From the NCBI GenBank assembly GCA_902570915.1, contig CACGAB010000002.1:79678-143677 (forward strand): 64,000 bases of DNA, written 5' to 3'. This DNA is from an uncultured Pelagibacteraceae bacterium. GTDB lineage: Bacteria; Pseudomonadota; Alphaproteobacteria; Pelagibacterales; Pelagibacteraceae. A program made the translations under genes and the position numbers. Shown here in pieces: positions 41,816 through 52,153 of this stretch. The stretch's first letter is position 1; every line of letters starts with the position of its first letter. The notes beneath the pieces are model-generated. The model was given only the letters and a program-made list of their open reading frames with translations, searched no databases and was not told the DNA's origin.

Positions 41816-43128
41816 TTACCAGCAACAACCATTCCCTCAATCATCATGGTTGGTGAATTGGTTGCATATTTGAACTCTAAATCATTTGCCAGGGTGATAT
41901 GCTGAAACATGTCTTTAAAATTGCCTGCAATGGTAATTTCGTTTATAGGATACTTAAACTCACCGTTTTCAACTAAAAATCCTGTTGCGCCAACAGAATA
42001 ATCACCGGTTACTATATTGCTCCCGTGACCTATAGTTTCTGTAATATAGAGACTTTTCGATTTTGAATTCAACAAATCTTTAAAACTTATGTTTCCATTT
42101 TCAAAATAGAGATTACTTGTCCCTCCGTATCTTCCATTTGACTTGAGATTTAATTTTTTTCCATTGTAAGTATCTATCAAATAATGTTTTAAGATTCCTT
42201 GCTCAATTAATTTAAGAGTATCAGTTTTGACTCCCTCTCTATCAAAATTTCTTGAACCTAAGCCTTTAAGTATGTCTGGTTTATCTAAGACATTAATTGA
42301 ATCAGAAAATATTTTTTGGTTAACTTTATCTTTTAAAAAAGAGGTTCCTCTTGATATAGCTGATGATGAAATTGCGCTTGCAAAAGTACTTAATATTCCC
42401 TTAGCTATTCTTTTATCAAAAATTATAGCAATTTTTTCGCTGCCTATTTTTTTAGGGCTTAATTTTCTAATGGTTTGATCAGCAGCTTGTTTGCCTAATT
42501 CTCCTGCATCGTCCAAGTCTTTAAAAAAACATTTGCTAGAATAATCATAATCTCTCTCCATGCTTTTTTCATCTTTTGCGACTGTAACGCTCGAAGCTGT
42601 AAATGAGGATGTTTTGTAGCCAGCACAAAAACCTTCAGTATTAGCTAAAATAAAATTTGATTTATTTTGAGTAAAACTAGACTCAGTATTAACAATTTTT
42701 TTATCACTAGAGGCAGCAAATTCTAATTTTTTCAAATAATCTATTTTTTGATCATTTTCTATATGGGTATCATCATAGAGATTCAAATCTTTAACTTCTT
42801 TAGCTAACAAATCTTTATCTGGTAATGAATTGAATTCATCCTCAGGAGTATTTTTTGTTGTCTCAACACATTTTTCAATCAAAATGTTTAGGTTATCATC
42901 AAGTAAATTAGAGGAAGATATTGATGATTTTTTTTTTCCAATGTAGGTGGTAATGCTTATTCCAAGATCATCTGACCTATTAGACTCATCTAGTTTTTTA
43001 TTCCTAAAATTAACAGTTTCAGAAACAGAGTTGTTAACGATCACACTAGACTCGGTTGCGCCTAATTTCTTGGCTAAACCTAGACAATAAGATGCCTTTT
43101 TTTCTAAAAATTCTTGATCTTTGACCAT
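41812..43128 (-). CDS. pmbA: TldE/PmbA family metalloprotease subunit
   Basis: GSNIVTGDYSVGATGFLVENGE and GNFKDMFQHITLANDLEF. Confidence 0.93.
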   Translation of the reverse strand: MVKDQEFLEKKASYCLGLAKKLGATESSVIVNNSVSETVNFRNKKLDESNRSDDLGISITTYIGKKKSSISSSNLLDDNLNILIEKCVETTKNTPEDEFNSLPDKDLLAKEVKDLNLYDDTHIENDQKIDYLKKLEFAASSDKKIVNTESSFTQNKSNFILANTEGFCAGYKTSSFTASSVTVAKDEKSMERDYDYSSKCFFKDLDDAGELGKQAADQTIRKLSPKKIGSEKIAIIFDKRIAKGILSTFASAISSSAISRGTSFLKDKVNQKIFSDSINVLDKPDILKGLGSRNFDREGVKTDTLKLIEQGILKHYLIDTYNGKKLNLKSNGRYGGTSNLYFENGNISFKDLLNSKSKSLYITETIGHGSNIVTGDYSVGATGFLVENGEFKYPINEITIAGNFKDMFQHITLANDLEFKYATNSPTMMIEGMVVAGK

Positions 43129-44550
43129 TTAAAGTTTTGTGCCGCCAACAGTCATCTTATTAATTAGAATAGATGGTTGAGCAACACCAACGGGAACACC
43201 TTGACCAGCTTTTCCACATGTTCCAATTCCCGGATCCATCATCATATCATTACCTACCATAGAAACTTCTTTTAAACTCGAAGGACCATCTCCGATAAGA
43301 GTTGCACCTTTTATTGGAGATCCAATTTTGCCATTAACAATCTCATAAGCTTCGGTGCAATTAAATACAAATTTCCCAGAGGTAATGTCAACTTGTCCTC
43401 CACCAAAACTTACTGCAAATATACCTTTGTCTACAGCTTTAATCATCTCATCTTGGGTCTGATTACCACTTAACATCATTGTGTTTCTCATTCTTGGGAG
43501 GACGATATGTCTATAATTTTCTCTTCTTCCACTACCGGTAGATCTCGTTTTCATCAAACGTGCATTCAGACGATCTTGCATAAAGTTTTTTAAAATTCCA
43601 TTCTCAATTAAAACTGTTTTTTCTGTTGGTGTCCCCTCATCATCAATAGTAAGACTACCTCTCCTATTGTCGATGGTACCATCATCAACTATCGTAACTC
43701 CTTCACTAGCAACTTTTTGGCCCATTAAATTATGAAAAGCAGAAGTTTTCTTTCTATTAAAATCCCCCTCTAAACCATGACCAACAGCCTCATGAATTAA
43801 TATTGCTGGCCAACCAGGTCCTAGTACAACTTTCATTTCACCAGCTGGTGCAGGTTTACTCTCTAAATTTACTGAAGCTATTCTCAAAGCCTCATCACAA
43901 ACACTTTTCCAATTTTCATCTTTTAAATAAAAATCGTAGGATTGTCTTCCTCCAACACCATACACACCTGACTCTTTCCTTCCATTTTTCTCAAGCATGA
44001 CTGATACATTGAATCTTATTAAAGGACGGACATCAGTTAAAGACTCTCCGCCAGATCTAATTATTTCAACTGATTTTTGTTCACCTAAAAAATTGGCTGT
44101 GACCTGTTTAATGTTATTATCTTTAGAGCGTAAGTAGTTATTTACTTCATTAAGTATTTTAATCTTTTCATTAAGGGATTTTTGTTCAATAGGATTTATA
44201 TTATCATAATACTTTTTATTAGATTTAGAAATTTCATGATTATAAGTGCCTTTAACAGATTTTAACGTTGATTTTAAATTTTCCGAAGATTGCTTTAATG
44301 AATTTTTTGATATTTCATTAGAGTGAGAATATGCAACTATTTCATCAGAGATAGCTCTAAATCCAAAGCCTAAATCAGAATTATAACTCGAGTTTTTAAT
44401 TTTATTATCATCTAATAATAATGTCTCTGATTTTGTATTTTCTAGATATAGTTCTCCATCATCACACTTACTAAGTGTATCTGATACAATGTTTTCTGCT
44501 TCTGATCTAGATATGTCAGATTTTTCGAAAAAATTATTCATAGAAAGCAT
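43129..44550 (-). CDS. tldD: TldD family metalloprotease
   Basis: HEAVGHGLEGDFNRKKTSAF (HExxxH), GGGQVDITSGKFVFNCTEAY, GTCGKAGQGVPVGVAQPSI. Confidence 0.96.
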   Translation of the reverse strand: MLSMNNFFEKSDISRSEAENIVSDTLSKCDDGELYLENTKSETLLLDDNKIKNSSYNSDLGFGFRAISDEIVAYSHSNEISKNSLKQSSENLKSTLKSVKGTYNHEISKSNKKYYDNINPIEQKSLNEKIKILNEVNNYLRSKDNNIKQVTANFLGEQKSVEIIRSGGESLTDVRPLIRFNVSVMLEKNGRKESGVYGVGGRQSYDFYLKDENWKSVCDEALRIASVNLESKPAPAGEMKVVLGPGWPAILIHEAVGHGLEGDFNRKKTSAFHNLMGQKVASEGVTIVDDGTIDNRRGSLTIDDEGTPTEKTVLIENGILKNFMQDRLNARLMKTRSTGSGRRENYRHIVLPRMRNTMMLSGNQTQDEMIKAVDKGIFAVSFGGGQVDITSGKFVFNCTEAYEIVNGKIGSPIKGATLIGDGPSSLKEVSMVGNDMMMDPGIGTCGKAGQGVPVGVAQPSILINKMTVGGTKL

Positions 44551-44634
44551 TATTTAGAAGTTTTATCTACTATTTTCAATATGAGTATTTTACGCATATA
44601 CATTATTTAAATAAATAGTAATAAATCTACTTAT

Positions 44635-44982
44635 ATGAAAGTTTATTTTAATAATTCATGCAAAATCTGCAAAGCTGAAATTGATTTATATAAAAAAGAG
44701 AAGATTCAAGAAATCGATTGGATTGATATTACGGGTAATGAGATAGCTGAAAAAGAGACCTCTAAAAGTAATAAAGAACTTTTGCGAAGGCTACATGTCA
44801 AAGAAAATGAAAAAATTTTAAAAGGAGCTGAAGCTTTTCTTGCTGTGTGGAAAAAAATTCCCAAATATAATTTTTTATACAATTTTTTTAAACTACCAAT
44901 AATTTTTACGTTATTTTCTTTTTTTTATGAAATAATTGCATTCTTCTTATATCTAAAAAATAAAAAACAATTAAAAAACTAA
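44635..44982 (+). CDS. DUF393 / DCC-type thiol-disulfide protein
   Basis: KVYFNNSCKICKAEIDLYKK CxxC near N-terminus, GAEAFLAVWKKIPKYNFLY. Confidence 0.78.
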   Translation: MKVYFNNSCKICKAEIDLYKKEKIQEIDWIDITGNEIAEKETSKSNKELLRRLHVKENEKILKGAEAFLAVWKKIPKYNFLYNFFKLPIIFTLFSFFYEIIAFFLYLKNKKQLKN

Positions 44983-45272
44983 CTAAAAAAAAACAGTAAA
45001 ATTTCACTCAACAAAGACATAGAAGTTATAAACATAACGAGAACTATTGAATACATTAATAAAATAATTTTATTTTTTTTTCTTCTTAACCTTACAAAAT
45101 CTTTATCATCTAAATCGGAGATATCTCTTTCACCTAAAACAGGGTAATCATAAGTAAATCGCCAAGTACTGTCGCCAAGTCTCGGATCTAATTTGTTGTA
45201 ATAGATAATCCATGCCAATACATACTTTAAAATTAAAAAAAGTATTATCATAATGATTGATCCAAAAAACAT
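44979..45272 (-). CDS. Hypothetical membrane protein, two predicted TM
   Basis: Intact ORF with N- and C-terminal hydrophobic segments around a polar WRFTYDYPVLGERDISDLDDKDFVRLRRKK core. Confidence 0.6.
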   Translation of the reverse strand: MFFGSIIMIILFLILKYVLAWIIYYNKLDPRLGDSTWRFTYDYPVLGERDISDLDDKDFVRLRRKKNKIILLMYSIVLVMFITSMSLLSEILLFFFS

Positions 45273-45303
45273 ATTAAAGTTCTACCTTTTTATTCTGAAA
45301 AAA

Positions 45304-46491
45304 TTAATCGTTATTTTGTGATCTTTTGCTAGCAATTAATTGTGTCAAAGCGTCCACCATTGTGTCTGAGGCTTTAAAAATATCGATATTTTTAAATTCA
45401 TATGAATGATTTTTTTCAGGATTTGTTTTATCCTCTATTACTATTCCTTCATCGGGTGAATTATTTTTAATATAAATTAATAATAACCAATCTTCATCTT
45501 CAGCTTCATCCCATTTTATAAAAATCTCACCGGTTTCAAATCTTCTGTCTATACACCGCAAAATCGACATATCTCTTGTAATGTGTCTTTTGTTCAATTG
45601 AAATACGAGACTGCTTGCACTTCTATAAAAACTTTCTAAGGCAAACTCAACTTTTTGTCTCGCTAAAGTATATTCTTTTTCCTTAATTAGTAACGTTTCT
45701 CTGTCTTCGTTACCTTGTAATTTGACACCAAGGGCTTCTACTCTCTCCTTGATCTTCTGGTCTCTAATAACTCGGTATTTTTCTTTAAGTTTATCAATCC
45801 TTTCTTGTAACCCTTGATAATCCTCTCTCTTCTCTTTGAGCGCTATTTTCTCAAGTTTTTCTAATTCTTTTACTTCTCTTATTCTAAACTTTTCAATTTG
45901 ACGCTCTAGTTGAAGTTGCTTTAAAAATTGTTTTTGTTTTTCGGCTTGTTCTCTTCTTAAAATTGCTTGTTCTTTTCTTAAAAATAATTTTATATCTTTA
46001 TTTCTTTGCTTTTCTAACCTTGCTTCCTCCTTTAAGGCCTTCTCTTTTAGTCGAGTTTTTTCAAGCACCTCTTCTTGTTTTGCTTTTTGTAGCTCAATTT
46101 TCTCAATTCTCTCTTTTTCAATTTGTTCTATCTTAATTCTTCTTTTTTCCTCTTTTTTAATTACTTTGTAATTTGAAATTGTTTCGGAAATTTTATCAAA
46201 AAAACTTTGGATGTATCTTTCAGGGTTTAAATTAATTTTAAAATCAAAGTTTGATTTAATCGATAACTGGAATTTTACAATTTTTGAAATTAAACTTTGA
46301 TTTTTAGTTTTAGGTATATAGTTTTTATTTTTCTTAAGATTTATATTTTTTTTCTTGTTTTTCTTTTTTTTGTTTTTCCTCTTTTTCCTTGAAATAATTA
46401 TCTTTTTCCTAACTTTTTTGATATTTTTCAGTTTAGTTTTTTTTCTTTTTACTCTCTTTTTTCTCTTTGATTTTTTGTTTTTTTTTTTCAT
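45304..46491 (-). CDS. Lys/Arg-rich N-terminus plus long charged coiled-coil and acidic C-terminal domain, unknown function
   Basis: Start MKKKNKKSKRKKRVKRKKTKLKNIKKVRKK..., heptad-like E/K/Q/L region, non-repetitive C-terminus DEAEDEDWLLLIYIKNNSPDEG; upstream aaaggagg RBS. Confidence 0.75.
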   Translation of the reverse strand: MKKKNKKSKRKKRVKRKKTKLKNIKKVRKKIIISRKKRKNKKKKNKKKNINLKKNKNYIPKTKNQSLISKIVKFQLSIKSNFDFKINLNPERYIQSFFDKISETISNYKVIKKEEKRRIKIEQIEKERIEKIELQKAKQEEVLEKTRLKEKALKEEARLEKQRNKDIKLFLRKEQAILRREQAEKQKQFLKQLQLERQIEKFRIREVKELEKLEKIALKEKREDYQGLQERIDKLKEKYRVIRDQKIKERVEALGVKLQGNEDRETLLIKEKEYTLARQKVEFALESFYRSASSLVFQLNKRHITRDMSILRCIDRRFETGEIFIKWDEAEDEDWLLLIYIKNNSPDEGIVIEDKTNPEKNHSYEFKNIDIFKASDTMVDALTQLIASKRSQNND

Positions 46492-46520
46492 TTTAAAGGA
46501 GGTAAGATTCTATCAATAAT

Positions 46521-47708
46521 TTATTGATAAATATAGTCCCTAGTGACTGGAGTAGATTCATAATTTTTTGTAAGTTGAAATTGATATACAACTTGATCAC
46601 CCCACTTGAAAGCCATCTCACACCCCGCAAGATAAAACTCCCACATTCGAAAAAATTTCTCATCAAACATTTTAATAATTTTTTCTCTATTTCTTATGCA
46701 ATTTTCTTTCCAGTGTCTTAAAGTGTGTGAATAATGCAATCTCAAAACTTCGATATCTGTAACAACTAGACCTGCTTGCTCTATGGGTGTTGTTACCTCA
46801 CTTAAACTTGGTGTATAACCACCTGGAAAAATATACTTGGTTATCCATGGATGAGGATCCCTGGGTGGATTTACTGATCCTATGGTATGTATTAATGAAA
46901 CACCATTATCATTTAATAAATTTTGAATTTGTCTAAAAAATTTTTTATAAAATTTACGTCCCACGTGTTCAAACATTCCAACACTTACAATTCTATCAAA
47001 TTTTTCCTTAAGCTCTCTATAGTCAATCAATCTAAACTTAACCTGATTTTCTAAATTTTGTTCAGCTGCTTTTCTTTTGCAGTAATAAAGTTGGTTTTCT
47101 GATAACGTAATCCCTGTTACTTCACATTTTGAATTCTTTGCAATATCAATTGCTAACGACCCCCACCCACAACCAATATCTAAAACTTTTTGGTCTGGCT
47201 TTAAATTCAATTTTTTTATTATATGTTGAATTTTATTATTTTGTGCTGTTTCAAGACTATCATTTTCATTACGAAAATAACCACATGAATATTGTCTTTT
47301 AGGATCTAAAAATAGATCATATAAGTCGTCAGATATGTCATAATGATGGGAAACATTCATTTTAGATTTTTTAATAAAATTAAAATTTGTTAAATATCTA
47401 TACGAGCCTCTTATTCTATTCATAATATAACTAAATAAATTAACTTCTCCTCTTCCAATATTCTTCAAAGCAAGATCTAAAAAATCTGTGATAGTACCGT
47501 TCTCAATAATTATTTCACCATTAGTATAAGCCTCACCAAAATACAGATCTGGATGAAGTAATAATTTATAATGAAGTTTTTTATTTAAGATTCTTAATTT
47601 AATAGGATCATTACCTGGTTTTCCTATGATATAGTCTCTATAATTTGCATCAGTAAGAATAAAACCACCATCTTTAAAAACTTTGTTTAGAAATCTAGCA
47701 AGTTGCAT
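46521..47708 (-). CDS. cfa: Cyclopropane-fatty-acyl-phospholipid synthase family methyltransferase
   Basis: HYDISDDLYDLFLDPKRQYSCGYF, VLDIGCGWGSLAIDIA, SVGMFEHVG, KYIFPGGYTPSLSE. Confidence 0.94.
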   Translation of the reverse strand: MQLARFLNKVFKDGGFILTDANYRDYIIGKPGNDPIKLRILNKKLHYKLLLHPDLYFGEAYTNGEIIIENGTITDFLDLALKNIGRGEVNLFSYIMNRIRGSYRYLTNFNFIKKSKMNVSHHYDISDDLYDLFLDPKRQYSCGYFRNENDSLETAQNNKIQHIIKKLNLKPDQKVLDIGCGWGSLAIDIAKNSKCEVTGITLSENQLYYCKRKAAEQNLENQVKFRLIDYRELKEKFDRIVSVGMFEHVGRKFYKKFFRQIQNLLNDNGVSLIHTIGSVNPPRDPHPWITKYIFPGGYTPSLSEVTTPIEQAGLVVTDIEVLRLHYSHTLRHWKENCIRNREKIIKMFDEKFFRMWEFYLAGCEMAFKWGDQVVYQFQLTKNYESTPVTRDYIYQ

Positions 47709-47709
47709 G

Positions 47710-48594
47710 TTAGGCCGCCAGTAAAGATTTAATTTTAAAATTTAAATTTTTTAGATTTTCAAATAATTCTTTCTCATTCTCTTTAGTTAAAAGAGTTAGC
47801 GGAGGTAATATATTTTTAAATATGTCATTTTTTTTTGCACAATATGAATGCAAGCCAGAAATAAGATTATATTTATCAAAAGCAGACCTAACATTAATCA
47901 ATTTTTCATTCTCGGTTTGAGTTTTTTTTGAGACGAAGTCATCATAAACTCTCCTAGATAACTCTGCAGTAACATTACATGTAGCTGTGATTATTCCTGA
48001 ACAACCTATTTCTAAACCTTCAACAAGCTTGGTTTCTGATCCGGGAAGAATTGAAAAATCTTTTAATCTTAAATTTTTATAAATATTGTAAGAACTATCT
48101 TTTATACCAATTATTTGTTCAGGAAATTTTTTGACTAGCTCTTGCACACATTCTAAACTAAATTTATAACCACATAACTTTTCAAAATTATAAAGTATAA
48201 TCCTCGAATTCGGAGCCGCCTCTACAATTTTTGAGTAAAAAGTAATTACTTCTTTATCACTATATTTATAATATGCAGGTGGCATGATTAAGAAATTTTC
48301 AAAATCTAAAGATAATGCTATTTTAATATAGTTTATTGTTTCACTTAAAGAATTAAGCCCATTGCCTATTATAAACTTATTTTTGTATTTACTTTTTGAT
48401 AAATTATTTAAAAGCTTAATTTTTTCTGAGATCGAGATCAATTGTGCTTGTCCAGTGCTACCAAATATTGCAACACCATGACATCCTTTGTCTATAATGT
48501 TTTCAGCATGTAGAATTGTTTTTTCTATATTGAGGCTTAAATCTTTATTAAAGATTGACATTCCTGCAGCATATATTCCATTTATTTTAGACAT
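47710..48594 (-). CDS. Dihydrodipicolinate synthase / N-acetylneuraminate lyase family protein
   Basis: GVAIFGSTGQAQLISISEK, LIMPPAYYKYSDKEVI, ILYNFEKLCGYKFS, GIKDSSYN, TIM-barrel family motifs. Confidence 0.88.
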   Translation of the reverse strand: MSKINGIYAAGMSIFNKDLSLNIEKTILHAENIIDKGCHGVAIFGSTGQAQLISISEKIKLLNNLSKSKYKNKFIIGNGLNSLSETINYIKIALSLDFENFLIMPPAYYKYSDKEVITFYSKIVEAAPNSRIILYNFEKLCGYKFSLECVQELVKKFPEQIIGIKDSSYNIYKNLRLKDFSILPGSETKLVEGLEIGCSGIITATCNVTAELSRRVYDDFVSKKTQTENEKLINVRSAFDKYNLISGLHSYCAKKNDIFKNILPPLTLLTKENEKELFENLKNLNFKIKSLLAA

Positions 48595-48632
48595 ATATTT
48601 TTACTTGTAAGTATAATAGAAAAATTACATTT

Positions 48633-49559
48633 ATGAAAACAGGAATTTTTTTAAGCTATAAGGGTTTAGGAGCTAATTTGTTACATCTTAGTTACTGTCA
48701 TCAGATTGCAAAAAAATTTGGTAAAGTTGAACTGATCACATTATGTCCAAATCTAAATAGAGTTTTGATAGACGACCCCTTAATAAAAAGTGTAAATTAT
48801 TTAGATAAATTTCATAGAAACTTTTTTGATATAATAAACTTATCAGTCTTTATAAAGAAATTTAATTTTGAAAATATTTTTATTTTTTATCCAAGTATAA
48901 GACATTATCTAGCTTGTAAAATTGCTGGTATAAAAAATATTTATCATTATCCTTTATTTAAAAAAAAAAATTTACATCTAGTAAATGCTGCCAAAACTTT
49001 TACGGAACAATCTTTAAATATTAAAAATTGCCCAACTGAAACTCAAATTTCTCTTAATAGTGAGAAAATTAAAAAATATAATCTTGGTAAACAAAAGAAA
49101 ATTGTACTTGGAATAGGCTCTTCTGGTCCGACAACTAGATGGGGATATAATAATTTTGCATCTTTAATAAATAAATTTAACGATATTGGAGATTATCATT
49201 TTTACTTAGTTTGTGGAAAAAATGAGGAAGAGGGCGCAATTAAAATTATAAACCAAATAAAAAAAGATAATTGTGAATCTTTAAGCTCTAAAGATGTATC
49301 AGAAATCATATATTATATTTATTTAAGTGATATTTTTATTGGAAATGACTCATTCGGCCACCATGTTTCAAGTCAAATGAATAAACCTAGTTTTGTAATT
49401 TTACTGGATACACCAAAAGCTTATTCTGATTACAGTAAAAATCAATTTAGAATTATCCCACCTGATGCCGACATAAATAAAATTACTCATGGATCAAGCT
49501 TTGATCCAGACTCAATAACAGTTGAAATGATAATAAATAAAGTTAAGAACTTTATATAA
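48633..49559 (+). CDS. Glycosyltransferase family 9 (heptosyltransferase-like)
   Basis: GLGANLLHLSYCHQIAKKFG, GIGSSGPTTRWGYNNFASLI, FIGNDSFGHHVSSQMNKPSFVI. Confidence 0.82.
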   Translation: MKTGIFLSYKGLGANLLHLSYCHQIAKKFGKVELITLCPNLNRVLIDDPLIKSVNYLDKFHRNFFDIINLSVFIKKFNFENIFIFYPSIRHYLACKIAGIKNIYHYPLFKKKNLHLVNAAKTFTEQSLNIKNCPTETQISLNSEKIKKYNLGKQKKIVLGIGSSGPTTRWGYNNFASLINKFNDIGDYHFYLVCGKNEEEGAIKIINQIKKDNCESLSSKDVSEIIYYIYLSDIFIGNDSFGHHVSSQMNKPSFVILLDTPKAYSDYSKNQFRIIPPDADINKITHGSSFDPDSITVEMIINKVKNFI

Positions 49560-50055
49560 TTTCCTTTAACAAAATGTCTCTAGCTTCATTAACTAAAGTA
49601 GATAATCTTGCAGTTTCTGGTGAAATATCTGGATGAATTTTTTTTTGAATTTTCGTGTAAGCTTTGTTTATATCCTCTTTGGTAACCTTTTTTTTTTGGT
49701 CTAAATTCAAAATTTTAAAAGCTTCACTTACAGACATTGTAGCCATATTGTTGTTTTGAGATTGATTGAATGAAAATCTACCTGATCTTCTTAATGTTTG
49801 AATCAATCTAAAAAGAGAGATTATTTGGAAGATTGATAAACCCTTTAACTTCAATAAAGCAAGACTAGCGAGTGTGAGTGGCAAAGTTAGCAGAAATCTG
49901 CCTCCAATTGCAAACAGAATTGCTAAAAAAATTAATCCGATTATTATTAGCAGTCTTAAACCTTTTGAAAGTTTTTTTGATGAGATATTACTGATGTATC
50001 TCAAAAGAAAATAAAAAATGACTAATATTACTACTGTATAAAAAATTATATTCAT
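49552..50055 (-). CDS. Membrane-anchored J-domain protein (TIM14/Pam18-like)
   Basis: N-terminal TM segments, C-terminal SEAFKILNLDQKKKVTKEDINKAYTKIQKKIHPDISPE with HPD; internal ATG at 50055 likelier than 50085. Confidence 0.85.
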   Translation of the reverse strand: MNIIFYTVVILVIFYFLLRYISNISSKKLSKGLRLLIIIGLIFLAILFAIGGRFLLTLPLTLASLALLKLKGLSIFQIISLFRLIQTLRRSGRFSFNQSQNNNMATMSVSEAFKILNLDQKKKVTKEDINKAYTKIQKKIHPDISPETARLSTLVNEARDILLKEII

Positions 50056-50070
50056 ATAACTGTTTTCATT

Positions 50071-52146
50071 ATGAAAATACCACAACTAAAAAAAAAACCA
50101 GAAAGAAAATCTTGTCACAATGTTGCATGGGAAGATAATTATAGTTGGATTCATCAAGAAAATATCCTCGAAGTTTTAAAAGACGGATCAAAATTACTTC
50201 CTGAGGTTCGAAAATATCTAGAGGAAGAAAATAATTATACAGATCATATTTTGAAGGATAATAAAGAAATCGAAAAAAAATTATTTCATGAAATTAAAGG
50301 TCGAATAAAATTAGATGACGTTTCACTTCCATTCAAAGACATTAGATATGAGTATTGGACCAAAACCACAACCAAGGGAAATTATTCTATAAAACTTAGA
50401 AAAAAGATTGGCTCTAATGAGATAGAAGAAATTTGGAATGGAGACAAAGAAAAAGAAAAGTTAAAAACAGAGTATTTCGGCATTGGAGATTTAGAGGTAA
50501 GTTATAACGATAAATATTTAGGATACTCATTAGATTTAAAAGGATCAGAATATTATACAATTTATATAAGAAATATTTCGACTGGAAAAGAAATAATAGA
50601 AAGAATAGAGGAAACTAGTGGCAGTATAACTTTTAGTTTGGATGACAAATATATATTTTATTCAAAACTTGATGAATTTCACAGACCTAGAAAAATTTAT
50701 AGGCATAAAATTGGAACATCTATAAAAAATGATGAATTAATTTTTGAGGAAAAAAGTGAAGCATTTACAGTTGGAATAAGTTTAAGTTCAGACGAAAAAT
50801 ATTTCTTTATTACAACCTCAGATCACAATACTTCAGAACAATATTACTTTAAAGTTAATGAACATAAACCTGAGCCAAAATTAATAAAAAAAAGAAAAAG
50901 AGGTATAATCTACTCAATTTCATCTTGGAATAATTATTTTTATTGTCATACAAACGAAGATGCTGAAGATTTCAAAATAGAGAGATGTAGTGATTTATCT
51001 AAACAAAATTGGGAAGTTTATATAAATGCTAAAGATGAAGTTCTTATAGGCGGCTTAATATTTTTAAATGATTGGATTATAAGAAGTGAAAAGTCAAATG
51101 CTCTTGGGAAATTATACTTAAGAGATATAAAAACAAATTTAGAGGAGGAGTTAATATTTTCAGATGAAGAAGTAATTGTCCCTAGTATCTCATTGACACA
51201 AAGAGATAAAAATACTGATCTAGTTTATTTGTCATATTCATCTCCAAAGACGCCTGGAAAAACTTATCTTTATAATTTAAAGACGAAAGAAAAAAAATTA
51301 GTAAAGGAACAGGAAATTCCATCAGGTCACAACGCTGATGATTATATTGTTGAAAGATTAGAATGCTCTTCTCACGATGGTAGATTGATACCTATTACAA
51401 TAACTAGACACAAAAAAACTAAAATTGATGGGTCGGCAAATTTACTACTATATGGTTATGGATCCTATGGTAATTCAATGTCTCCTGATTTTTCATCAAC
51501 TAGACTCTGTTTAATTAACAGAGATATCATTTGGGTTACTGCTCATATAAGGGGCGGAATGGAAAGAGGAATGAAATGGTGGAAAGAAGGTAAACTACTT
51601 AATAAAAAAAATACTTTTAAAGATTTCATTTCTGTAGCGAAAAACTTAATTGAAAGAAATTATACATCAAAAGGTAAAATAATAGGCATGGGTGGTTCGG
51701 CTGGAGGCTTATTGATGGGCGCAGTTGTAAATGAAGCACCTGAATTATTTCTTGGCATAGTGATGGCAGTACCTTTTGTAGATTCATTAACTACAAACTT
51801 AGACCACTCACTTCCATTAACAGTTGGAGAATTTGATGAGTTTGGAAATGCTAAAGATAACAAAGATCATTTCGAATATATTTATTCTTATGCTCCATAC
51901 AATAATATTAAAAAAATGGATTATCCTCATATTTTAATCACAACAAGCCTTAGCGATAATAGAGTTTTGTTTGACGAACCTGCAAAATTTACAGCAAAAC
52001 TTAGAGATTATAAAACCGATAACAATTTTCTTTTACTTAAGACAGAAATGAATGCGGGTCATGGTGGAAAATCTGGTCGAGATGGTGCTATAGAAGAAAT
52101 TGCTTTTGATTATGGATTTATTTTAAAAATTTCAAATAAAATTTAA
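50071..52146 (+). CDS. S9 family oligopeptidase (oligopeptidase B-like)
   Basis: LLLYGYGSYGNSMSP, WVTAHIRGGMERGMKWWKEGKL, GGSAGGLLMGAVVNEAPELF, MNAGHGGKSGR. Confidence 0.95.
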   Translation: MKIPQLKKKPERKSCHNVAWEDNYSWIHQENILEVLKDGSKLLPEVRKYLEEENNYTDHILKDNKEIEKKLFHEIKGRIKLDDVSLPFKDIRYEYWTKTTTKGNYSIKLRKKIGSNEIEEIWNGDKEKEKLKTEYFGIGDLEVSYNDKYLGYSLDLKGSEYYTIYIRNISTGKEIIERIEETSGSITFSLDDKYIFYSKLDEFHRPRKIYRHKIGTSIKNDELIFEEKSEAFTVGISLSSDEKYFFITTSDHNTSEQYYFKVNEHKPEPKLIKKRKRGIIYSISSWNNYFYCHTNEDAEDFKIERCSDLSKQNWEVYINAKDEVLIGGLIFLNDWIIRSEKSNALGKLYLRDIKTNLEEELIFSDEEVIVPSISLTQRDKNTDLVYLSYSSPKTPGKTYLYNLKTKEKKLVKEQEIPSGHNADDYIVERLECSSHDGRLIPITITRHKKTKIDGSANLLLYGYGSYGNSMSPDFSSTRLCLINRDIIWVTAHIRGGMERGMKWWKEGKLLNKKNTFKDFISVAKNLIERNYTSKGKIIGMGGSAGGLLMGAVVNEAPELFLGIVMAVPFVDSLTTNLDHSLPLTVGEFDEFGNAKDNKDHFEYIYSYAPYNNIKKMDYPHILITTSLSDNRVLFDEPAKFTAKLRDYKTDNNFLLLKTEMNAGHGGKSGRDGAIEEIAFDYGFILKISNKI

Positions 52147-52153
52147 AAAAATA

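Noticed and set aside
46300-46491. Pyrimidine-rich low-complexity DNA tract as a possible repeat or triplex element
   Set aside because: Simplest explanation is the Lys-rich coding sequence on the minus strand; kept only as part of the protein finding
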